Shown here in pieces: positions 1 to 5,129 of a DNA stretch of 5,129 nt. Position numbers and translations under genes: made by a program. The stretch covers positions 1-5,129 of the forward strand of contig CALBLR010000242.1 in the NCBI GenBank assembly GCA_937896015.1, in the 5' to 3' direction. How positions within the stretch are numbered: the first letter of the stretch is position 1; every line of letters starts with the position of its first letter. The notes beneath the pieces are model-generated. The model searched no databases. It had not been told where the DNA came from and saw nothing but the letters and a program-made list of their open reading frames with translations. This DNA is from an uncultured Prevotellaceae bacterium (GTDB taxonomy: Bacteria > Bacteroidota > Bacteroidia > Bacteroidales > Muribaculaceae).

Positions 1-1
1 A

Positions 2-817
2 GGACGCAGTGCATTTGATTTTTCCGAAATAACAGTGTATTTGGGGAACACCATTTATAAATCATGGGTGGCCAACGGCAAAAACGGCACAGACATAAAG
101 AATTACTCTGGAGAGCCACAACGAGTTTATTTAAAAAGCCCCAACAGCTCCATAAACGGAATAGAACTGCCTCCAAACAGCAGCGACACAATTTTAATGA
201 CCATACAGGCATATTCAGGAGCAACGAGTACATTCAAACTTGATGACACATTCTACCTAACGTTGACCAACAACGAGAATAAAACAATTGGCGGAACAGG
301 ATTCAGAGTTTTAATAAGTGGCTCTGGCACTGACATTTCTGAGCCTGTTATAGGAGAAATTAATCCAGGCATAGGGTCTCTTGGCACCTTGACGGCCAAC
401 AATGCCAATCAACAAGCCGCTTATAAATGGATGGATAAAGACCACAACACTCTTGGCACAGGAAAGAGTCTGACAATTGACTTGGGCAAAAATAGAAGAG
501 AATATATTTTGAAAGTCACTTCGGCCAAAGATAATTCTGTGGCTTATGCCTATACTGAACCAATAGGAATACAGATATCAGGCATTTCACCCAATCCATG
601 TTCATCGCAAATTTGCATTAGTACAAATGTGCCCACGAGTTCAGGCACAGTAATCAGCATCACAAATATAGCTGGGACATGGCACAAGGACATCCCCGTA
701 AAGGAAGGAAGGACACAAGTAGAAGTCTCCACAACTGATTTTCCGGCTGGGAGGTATTTTGTGAGCCTGATTGTTGACGGCAACGTGATATCCAATAAAC
801 AAATCGTTAAACTATAA
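2..817 (+). CDS. T9SS-exported protein, C-terminal part (5' end outside window)
   Basis: The reading frame is open from the window edge to TAA at 815-817, giving 271 residues. The GTG at 35 is probably internal, because the frame continues upstream with the β-strand-like stretch FDFSEITVYLGN. Residues 1-112 look like a β-sandwich. Residues about 118-190 look like an Ig/PKD-type domain (YKWMDKDHNTLGTG, then REYILKVTSAKDNSVAYAY). Residues about 194-271 match the type A T9SS C-terminal sorting domain: SPNP at its start, a central SITNIAG strand, and PAGRYFVSLIVDG followed by terminal KQIVKL. In this family the domain directs the protein across the outer membrane through the Por system and is removed on release or anchoring to the surface. 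Any catalytic domain would lie upstream and is not visible, so the function is unknown; a surface enzyme or adhesin is possible. GC content is clearly lower than in the suf genes. The next gene follows after 14 nt. Confidence 0.85.
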   Translation, partial: GRSAFDFSEITVYLGNTIYKSWVANGKNGTDIKNYSGEPQRVYLKSPNSSINGIELPPNSSDTILMTIQAYSGATSTFKLDDTFYLTLTNNENKTIGGTGFRVLISGSGTDISEPVIGEINPGIGSLGTLTANNANQQAAYKWMDKDHNTLGTGKSLTIDLGKNRREYILKVTSAKDNSVAYAYTEPIGIQISGISPNPCSSQICISTNVPTSSGTVISITNIAGTWHKDIPVKEGRTQVEVSTTDFPAGRYFVSLIVDGNVISNKQIVKL

Positions 818-831
818 AAAACAACCGCGTT

Positions 832-1842
832 ATGAAAGCATTCAAATCATTATTGGCATCGGCGGCAATTCTGCTTTGCTGCAGCATGGCCACTGGCGCT
901 GAATACAAGTATGTGCCACTTGTGCAAGAAGGGGCTAAGTGGGAATACTACAGCACTAAATACTACTTCAGGTCATTTGACGACCCCATGAAGGGCGTCA
1001 GTTTTCCATTCACCATCAGCCTTGAGGGTGACTCAGTGGTTAATGGGAAAACTTACAAGAAATGCTGGCTTAAGTTTTATGACAAATATATGCACCTGAC
1101 CACAGAGACCGACCGCAAGCTATACGGTGGCAGAACGCGCTTCTTGATAGCCCTACTACGTGAGGAGGACAAGCGCGTGTATGCCGTGTATCAGCACGAC
1201 ATGGAACTGTTTTTCAAAAACTATGCGTTCGGGTCAGGCAGCTGGATTAGGGATGGCGATTTCTTCGAATGGATGATATATGACTTCAACAACATTGAAA
1301 GCGTGCTCGACATGCCATATTCCAAGACACACGACCCCGCCATGAACCTTGAGCTTGTGAAAGACAAGGATGAGACGTTTGAGATAGACGGGGCAATGCG
1401 GAAAGGAATAAAACTGGACTACAGATATCGCAACGTTGATGGAAATCTGATTCAAATCGATGAGCGCAGCAGCGACATTCACATAATTGAAGGCATCGGT
1501 GTGGCGGAATTGTCGATAAGCACTGACATATCAACAAATAGAGCTTTCCTGTTTTTAAGTCCACAAGCATACCCCATAAGCATGGATGAAATCGGATTGA
1601 CCGGATTGCCAAAAGCCTTGTTCTATAAAATGACATTGAATGGCAAGGTGATGCTAAAGTCAAAGCTCTGCCCAGACTTTGGCATCGACGAGCCGCAAAC
1701 GGGGGTTGAAGACGTTGAAAGTGACACCACACAAAGCGCCGACAACAGCTACTACAACCTGATGGGGCAGAAAGTGAACCCCGACAACCTGACCACGGGC
1801 ATATACATCCACCGCGGACAAAAGGTGCAGGTGGTGCGTTAA
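832..1842 (+). CDS. Secreted protein of unknown function with short Bacteroidales C-terminal tail
   Basis: A complete 336-aa protein. Residues 1-23 form a signal peptide: K2 and K5, a hydrophobic core LLASAAILLCC, and a probable signal peptidase I site after ATGA. C16 and C17 lie inside the core and are not preceded by a lipobox, so a lipoprotein is unlikely. The body (24-285) is probably β-rich and has features often seen in Bacteroidales exported hypotheticals: GAKWEYYS (34-41), SLEGDSVVNGKTYKKCW (63-79) and ALLREEDKRVYAVY (107-120). I know no function for these. The tail (about 291-336), GVEDV followed by YYNLMGQKV and GIYIHRGQKVQVV, is a short motif recurrent at the C-termini of Prevotella and Muribaculaceae exported proteins; it resembles the last strands of a T9SS sorting domain. 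ATG 832 is the natural start, since it opens the signal peptide, and it has an A-rich leader. The 14-nt gap suggests co-transcription with the upstream gene. A strong terminator follows. Confidence 0.85.
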   Translation: MKAFKSLLASAAILLCCSMATGAEYKYVPLVQEGAKWEYYSTKYYFRSFDDPMKGVSFPFTISLEGDSVVNGKTYKKCWLKFYDKYMHLTTETDRKLYGGRTRFLIALLREEDKRVYAVYQHDMELFFKNYAFGSGSWIRDGDFFEWMIYDFNNIESVLDMPYSKTHDPAMNLELVKDKDETFEIDGAMRKGIKLDYRYRNVDGNLIQIDERSSDIHIIEGIGVAELSISTDISTNRAFLFLSPQAYPISMDEIGLTGLPKALFYKMTLNGKVMLKSKLCPDFGIDEPQTGVEDVESDTTQSADNSYYNLMGQKVNPDNLTTGIYIHRGQKVQVVR

Positions 1843-1866
1843 AAGAATGAACTGTTCTCATAATCT

Positions 1867-1904
1867 AAAAAGAGGCTGTGCCAAATTTGTCACAGCCTCT
1901 TTTT
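1867..1904. terminator. Bidirectional intrinsic terminator
   Basis: A perfect 14-bp inverted repeat: arms 1867-1880 (AAAAAGAGGCTGTG) and 1891-1904 (CACAGCCTCTTTTT). The 10-nt spacer contains the small palindrome CAAATTTG. The GC-rich stem core with a T tract on one side and an A tract on the other fits a rho-independent terminator active in both directions. It lies 24 nt after the stop of the 336-aa gene and separates that gene from the suf unit. Confidence 0.85.
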
Positions 1905-1959
1905 GATGTTTTAGCACGGGTGTGGAGTGTATCTGCAAAAATAAAGTGCGTGTATTTTC

Positions 1960-2004
1960 GTGCAATGGCAAAAAACGAACTTGCTCGTTTTTTTGCCATT
2001 GCGC
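1960..2004. repeat. Imperfect inverted repeat overlapping the suf-operon promoter
   Basis: The left arm GCAATGGC-A6-CGA (1962-1978) pairs with the right arm TCG-T7-GCCATTGC (1985-2002). There is one unpaired T and a 6-nt loop. Outside the stem a T-G wobble (1961/2003) and a G-C pair (1960/2004) extend it. The T run is inside the stem, so this is not a classical terminator. The right arm contains the TTTG used as the -33 element. It could be an operator, a cruciform-forming site, or a copy of an interspersed palindromic repeat. Confidence 0.75.
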
Positions 2005-2024
2005 TCGGTTTGCACTAATTTTGC
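1992..2024 (+). promoter_or_regulatory. Bacteroidetes-type promoter for the cvpA-like/suf operon
   Basis: TTTG at 1992-1995 is followed by a 20-bp spacer and then TAATTTTGC at 2016-2024. The latter matches the full TAnnTTTGY -7 consensus of the Bacteroidetes primary sigma factor. Spacing of 19-21 bp is the known norm for these boxes. Transcription would begin at about 2028-2031, just before the A-rich leader of the CvpA-like gene. It is the only full match I found by eye in the 1843-2080 region. Confidence 0.75.
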
Positions 2025-2026
2025 AC
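2009..2026 (+). repeat. Short direct repeat TTTGCAC, 11-bp period
   Basis: TTTGCAC occurs at 2009-2015 and again at 2020-2026, one helical turn apart. The second copy contains the end of the -7 box. It may be chance, or it may be a two-site binding motif for a regulator on one face of the DNA. Confidence 0.4.
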
Positions 2027-2038
2027 ATTGGAAATAAA

Positions 2039-2545
2039 GTGAGCGTGATTTCGACAATATTGACCCTTGGTGCGGCCATGGCTGTGGCCGGGTGCGCAGT
2101 TGCCGGGTGGCGGCTGGGACTCAGGGGGCAGTTGTCGGGCATCACGGCGTGCGTGCTGGCACTGGCGGCGTGCTGGGCGTGCGGCCCTATGGCTTGCAGC
2201 ACGGCCACGGCCATTGTGCCTGAGGCAAAGAGCCTGCCAAGGCCGCTGCTCGAAGCAGCAGTTCGGGCCGTGGTGGCAGCCATTGTGTGGCTCACGGTGC
2301 GCGTGGCAGGCTTCTACGCCCCGGCCGTGAGGGTTAAGCGCCTCATGGAGGGCCTCGAGCGGATTGCTGGCATGGCACTTGCCGCCATGCAGTGCGCAGT
2401 GGCCGCGGCACTGCTGCTGACAATGGCGGCGGCCGCAAGCACACAAGTGCGTAAAACCGTGGCACAGCACCCGGCAGCCCGCATGGCCGTGAATGCGGCC
2501 GCGGCACTCACCGGATGCCACGCAGCGCCGCTGGGCGCGCATTAA
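2039..2545 (+). CDS. CvpA-like inner-membrane protein
   Basis: A 168-aa, very alanine-rich protein (46 Ala) with four likely membrane helices at about 3-21, 33-50, 73-91 and 108-131. The pattern fits the CvpA (colicin V production) family. A basic glycine turn after helix 1, GWRLGLRGQLSG (23-34), corresponds to the family's usual GFRKGL-type turn, and LERIAGMALAAMQCAVAAALL (106-126) corresponds to the usual L.R..G...G..kg helix. The molecular role of CvpA proteins is poorly known. The start is uncertain. I chose GTG 2039 because it keeps helix 1 whole, follows GGAAATAAA, and lies just after the predicted transcription start; GTG 2045 is nearly as good, and ATG 2078 would truncate helix 1. An odd feature is the seven cysteines, including C45, C48 and C53 (CWACGPMAC) at the end of helix 2. 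It is the first gene of the probable suf operon, 45 nt before sufB. My recollection, unchecked here, is that a gene of this kind precedes sufB in other Bacteroidales. Confidence 0.7.
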   Translation: MSVISTILTLGAAMAVAGCAVAGWRLGLRGQLSGITACVLALAACWACGPMACSTATAIVPEAKSLPRPLLEAAVRAVVAAIVWLTVRVAGFYAPAVRVKRLMEGLERIAGMALAAMQCAVAAALLLTMAAAASTQVRKTVAQHPAARMAVNAAAALTGCHAAPLGAH

Positions 2546-2559
2546 GCAGAAGAAACACA

Positions 2560-2576
2560 GCCGGCCACAGGCCGGC
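2560..2576 (+). promoter_or_regulatory. GC-only hairpin just upstream of sufB
   Basis: GCCGGCC (2560-2566), loop ACA, GGCCGGC (2570-2576) form a perfect 7-bp all-G/C stem with a triloop. It ends 14 nt before the sufB ATG and has no T run. In the mRNA it would be stable. It could adjust sufB translation, protect a processed transcript end, or cause partial pausing between the membrane-protein gene and sufB. Confidence 0.5.
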
Positions 2577-2590
2577 CAATCATAGCAGAC

Positions 2591-4063
2591 ATGAGTCAGA
2601 ACAAAGGAAACAACAAACGAAAAGAAGAAGAGGAAAAGCGAATAATAAGCGATGCGGCCTCGGAAGAGTATAAATACGGCTTCGTGACCAGCATCGACAC
2701 CCACGTTCTGCCCAAGGGGCTCAACGAGGATGTGGTGCGCACCATATCGCGCCTCAAGGGCGAGCCCGAGTGGCTGCTCGAGTTCCGCCTGAAGGCCTAC
2801 CGCCACTGGACCACTCTGAAGATGCCCACGTGGGGGCACGTGCACCTGCCGCCCATCGACTTCCAGGCCATAAGCTACTATGCCGCACCGCGCAAGCAGG
2901 AAAGCGGCAGCAAGGAAATCGACCCGGAGCTGAAGAAGACTTTCGACAAGCTGGGCATTCCGCTCGAAGAGCGCCTGCGCCTGAGCGGCATGGCCGTGGA
3001 CGCCATCATGGACAGCGTGAGCGTGCACACCAGCTACCGCGAGCGGCTGGCCGAACTGGGCGTGATTTTCTGCTCGATAAGCGAGGCGGTGAAGGACTAT
3101 CCCGACCTGGTGAAACGCTACCTGGGCTCGGTGGTGCCCTACACCGACAACTTCTTTGCGGCCCTGAACTCGGCCGTGTTCAGCGACGGCTCGTTTGTGT
3201 ACATTCCCAAGGGCGTGCGATGCCCCATGGAACTGTCGAGCTACTTCCGCATCAACGCCGCCCAGACGGGGCAGTTTGAGCGCACTCTGATTGTGGCCGA
3301 CGACGACAGCTATGTGTCGTATCTGGAGGGCTGCACAGCCCCCATGCGCGATGAAAACCAGCTGCACGCCGCCATAGTGGAAATTGTGGTGGAAGACCGC
3401 GCCGAAGTGAAATACAGCACCGTGCAAAACTGGTATCCCGGCGACAAAAACGGCAAGGGCGGCATCTACAACCTGGTGACAAAGCGCGGCTTGTGCCGCG
3501 GCGACTACTCCAAACTGTCGTGGACACAGGTGGAGACCGGCTCGGCCATCACCTGGAAATACCCCAGCTGCATACTCAAGGGCAACAACTCGGTGGGCGA
3601 GTTCTACTCGGTGGCGCTGACGCGCAACTATCAGGAGGCCGACACCGGCACCAAGATGATTCACCTGGGCAAGAACAGCCGCAGCACCATAGTGTCGAAG
3701 GGCATATCGGCCGGACACAGCCAAAACAGCTACCGCGGCATGGTGAAGGTGGCCCCCGCAGCCACCGGCTGCCGCAACTACACCCAGTGCGACTCGCTGC
3801 TGCTGACCCCCACCAGCGGTGCCCACACCTTCCCCGTGATTGAGGTGGGCAACGACTCGAGTGTGGTGGAGCACGAGGCCACCACCAGCAAGATCAATGA
3901 GGACCAGATATTCTACTGCAACCAGCGCGGCATAAGCACCGAAGACGCCGTGGGCCTGATTGTGAACGGCTATGCCAAAGAGGTGATGGCCAAGCTGCCC
4001 ATGGAGTTTGCCGTAGAGGCGCAAAAGCTGCTGTCGGTGTCGCTTGAGGGCAGTGTGGGATAA
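2591..4063 (+). CDS. sufB: Fe-S cluster assembly scaffold protein SufB
   Basis: A 490-aa protein, close to the 495 aa of E. coli SufB. With SufC and SufD it forms the cytosolic SufBC2D scaffold, where sulfide and iron are assembled into Fe-S clusters for transfer to apoproteins. It starts with a charged N-terminus (K5-R17, rich in K and E), then the conserved helical region with [11 protein letters not shown] and the β-helix core. Conserved blocks are [15 protein letters not shown] with C248 (E. coli C254), NYTQCDS with C400 (E. coli C405, the key cluster/sulfur residue), HEATTSKI with H428 and E429 (E. coli H433/E434), and the FAVEAQKLL…LEGSVG C-terminus. All these residues are present, so the protein should be functional. 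ATG 2591 is the natural start and gives the family length. The gene lies 45 nt after the CvpA-like gene and 65 nt before sufC. The sequence is GC-rich, with strong use of C/G-ending codons. Confidence 0.98.
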   Translation: MSQNKGNNKRKEEEEKRIISDAASEEYKYGFVTSIDTHVLPKGLNEDVVRTISRLKGEPEWLLEFRLKAYRHWTTLKMPTWGHVHLPPIDFQAISYYAAPRKQESGSKEIDPELKKTFDKLGIPLEERLRLSGMAVDAIMDSVSVHTSYRERLAELGVIFCSISEAVKDYPDLVKRYLGSVVPYTDNFFAALNSAVFSDGSFVYIPKGVRCPMELSSYFRINAAQTGQFERTLIVADDDSYVSYLEGCTAPMRDENQLHAAIVEIVVEDRAEVKYSTVQNWYPGDKNGKGGIYNLVTKRGLCRGDYSKLSWTQVETGSAITWKYPSCILKGNNSVGEFYSVALTRNYQEADTGTKMIHLGKNSRSTIVSKGISAGHSQNSYRGMVKVAPAATGCRNYTQCDSLLLTPTSGAHTFPVIEVGNDSSVVEHEATTSKINEDQIFYCNQRGISTEDAVGLIVNGYAKEVMAKLPMEFAVEAQKLLSVSLEGSVG

Positions 4064-4128
4064 AGCCTCCCGGCTGGAGACAGATAATTTAGCAACAAAA
4101 ATCAAAAAAAAAGACACAATCACGACAT

Positions 4129-4893
4129 ATGTTAGTAGTTAAAGACTTACACGCCTCCATCGAAGGCAAGGAGATTTTGAAGGGCGTCAACCTCACCGTG
4201 AAGCCCGGCGAGGTGCATGCCATAATGGGGCCCAACGGCTCGGGCAAAAGCACCCTGTCGGCAGTGCTCACCGGCAACCCCGCCTACACCGTGACCGGCG
4301 GCTCCGCCACTTTCTACGGCAAAGACCTGCTGGCCATGACTCCCGAAGACCGCGCCCACGAGGGACTGTTCCTGAGTTTCCAGTATCCTGTGGAGATTCC
4401 AGGCGTGTCGATGGTGAACTTCATGCGCGCCGCCATCAACGAAAAGCGCAAATACCACGGCCAAGAGCCACTGAGCGCCAGCGAGTTTCTGAAGCTGATG
4501 CGCGAAAAGCGCGCCGTGGTGGAGCTTGACAACAAGCTCGCGTCGCGCGCCGTGAACGAGGGCTTCTCGGGCGGAGAGAAAAAGCGCAACGAGATTTTCC
4601 AGATGGCCATGCTTGAGCCACGGCTGTCGATCCTCGACGAGACCGACAGCGGCCTCGACATCGACGCCCTGCGTGTGGTGGCCGGCGGCGTGAACAAGCT
4701 CAAGACCGACCAGAACGCCACCATCGTCATCACCCACTACGAGCGTCTGCTCGACTACATCAAGCCCGACTTCGTGCACGTGCTGTACAAGGGCCGCATA
4801 GTGCTGTCGAGCGGCCCCGAGCTGGCCAAAGAGCTTGAGGATAAGGGCTATGACTGGATTAAGGAGCAAGTGGACAACGAAGACAAGAAGTGA
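4129..4893 (+). CDS. sufC: Fe-S cluster assembly ATPase SufC
   Basis: A 254-aa ABC-type ATPase without membrane domains (E. coli SufC has 248 aa). It binds SufB and SufD and uses ATP to drive the shape change of the scaffold during cluster assembly. All nucleotide-binding elements are visible: Walker A GPNGSGKST (34-42), Q-loop Q85 in SFQYP, signature FSGGEKKR (146-153), Walker B LSILDE with E171, D-loop SGLD (174-177) and switch H203 in ITHYERLL. The segment DETDSGLDIDAL is typical of SufC and separates it from transporter ATPases. The start ATG 4129 follows a 65-nt gap after sufB that is A-rich near the start (a run of nine A), as usual for Bacteroidetes translation initiation. I see no credible promoter or terminator in this gap, so the gene is read with sufB. 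sufD follows after 8 nt. Confidence 0.98.
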   Translation: MLVVKDLHASIEGKEILKGVNLTVKPGEVHAIMGPNGSGKSTLSAVLTGNPAYTVTGGSATFYGKDLLAMTPEDRAHEGLFLSFQYPVEIPGVSMVNFMRAAINEKRKYHGQEPLSASEFLKLMREKRAVVELDNKLASRAVNEGFSGGEKKRNEIFQMAMLEPRLSILDETDSGLDIDALRVVAGGVNKLKTDQNATIVITHYERLLDYIKPDFVHVLYKGRIVLSSGPELAKELEDKGYDWIKEQVDNEDKK

Positions 4894-4901
4894 CACACAC
4901 T

Positions 4902-5129
4902 ATGACCAACGCATTACAACAATACACCGACCTCCACGACCAGCAGCTGAGCGCCCTGCGCAGCCACTCGCCCGAGGCGCTCAATGCCATGCGCAGCCGC
5001 GCGCGGCAGGCTCTGGACGGCGCCGCGCTGCCCCGCAAGGGCTCGGACGACTACGAGGCCACCGACCTTGAGCAAGTGCTTGCGCCCGACTATGGCATCA
5101 ACGTGAACCGCATGCCATTCACAGCCGAC
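4902..5129 (+). CDS. sufD: Fe-S cluster assembly protein SufD, N-terminal part (3' end outside window)
   Basis: The first 76 codons from ATG 4902, open to the window edge in frame. The protein begins MTNALQQYTDL and continues with the helical N-terminal region usual for SufD: SPEALNAMRSRARQAL, then LPRKGSDDYEATDLEQVL, then APDYGINVNRM. The pattern 'P.K..DDYE.TDL … DYG.N.NR' is characteristic of Bacteroidetes SufD. SufD pairs with SufB in the SufBC2D scaffold and contributes to the cluster-assembly site at their interface; the residues concerned are C-terminal and not in the window. It lies 8 nt after the sufC stop, so the two are translationally close. The order sufB-sufC-sufD strongly supports the call, although the fragment is short. 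Confidence 0.93.
   Translation, partial: MTNALQQYTDLHDQQLSALRSHSPEALNAMRSRARQALDGAALPRKGSDDYEATDLEQVLAPDYGINVNRMPFTAD

Noticed and set aside
832..900. Lipoprotein signal in the 336-aa protein because of C16-C17
   Set aside because: The residues before the cysteines are ILL, not a lipobox; ATGA at 20-23 gives a good signal peptidase I site.
1286..1861. 191-codon minus-strand frame opposite the 336-aa gene
   Set aside because: Cys/Arg/Ser-rich composition without signal or domain; the plus-strand gene has a signal peptide and a family tail.
1953..1960. TATTTTCG as an alternative -7 box
   Set aside because: One mismatch in the conserved TTTG, and no TTTG/TTG about 20 bp upstream; the 2016-2024 box is perfect.
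1960..2004. Second intrinsic terminator before the suf unit
   Set aside because: The T run lies within the long stem, not after it. The alternative short stem ACGA/TCGT before the Ts has only four pairs, too weak to call.
1922..2038. N-terminal extension of the CvpA-like gene back to GTG 1922
   Set aside because: The extension runs through the inverted repeat and the promoter, is Cys/Lys/Phe-rich, and would put 39 extra residues before helix 1, which CvpA-type proteins lack.
4085..4092. TAATTTAG in the sufB-sufC gap as an internal promoter
   Set aside because: Mismatch in TTTG and no -33 element at the right distance.
2015..4123. 702-codon open frame on the minus strand across the CvpA-like gene and sufB
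   Set aside because: It is antisense to sufB, whose residues are all conserved. The product is a His/Ala/Val/Gly-rich string without domains, as expected from the reverse complement of GC-biased codons.
4147..4896. 249-codon open frame on the minus strand opposite sufC
   Set aside because: A mirror of the sufC coding frame with no recognisable motif; sufC has every ABC ATPase element.

Overview
The window looks like chromosome of an anaerobic Bacteroidales bacterium, most likely Muribaculaceae or Prevotellaceae. Four points support this: an upstream protein ends in a type IX secretion (T9SS) sorting domain; the next gene carries the short 'YNLMGQ…GIYI…G.KV' tail common in these families; there is a TTTG / TAnnTTTG promoter of the Bacteroidetes sigma factor type; and the starts lack clear Shine-Dalgarno sequences. 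The genus cannot be fixed from the sequence.

Left part (1-1860): two genes for exported proteins, 14 nt apart and probably co-transcribed. The first is cut by the window edge and shows only its C-terminal β-sandwich/Ig-like region plus the T9SS sorting domain. The second is a complete 336-aa secreted protein of unknown function. A perfect 14-bp inverted repeat with flanking A and T tracts closes this unit and can terminate transcription on both strands.

Middle (1905-2038): an intergenic region with a second imperfect inverted repeat (1960-2004). Its right arm supplies the -33 TTTG of a very good Bacteroidetes promoter (-7 box 2016-2024).

Right part (2039-5129): a probable operon of a CvpA-like four-helix membrane protein, sufB, sufC and the start of sufD (cut by the edge). 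SufB, SufC and SufD form the scaffold complex that builds Fe-S clusters; SufC is its ATPase. All key residues visible in SufB and SufC are intact. The CvpA-like protein is an unexplained partner, and it carries an unusual CxxCxxxxC cluster at the end of its second helix.

Base composition changes at the terminator: hand counts of sample lines give about 40-48% GC in the first gene and about 63% in sufB. The SUF core itself is ordinary. The points that most repay checking are the palindrome-borne promoter, the cysteine cluster in the CvpA-like protein, and the tandem genes with two different C-terminal tail types. I found no CRISPR array, tRNA, rRNA, transposase or phage gene.
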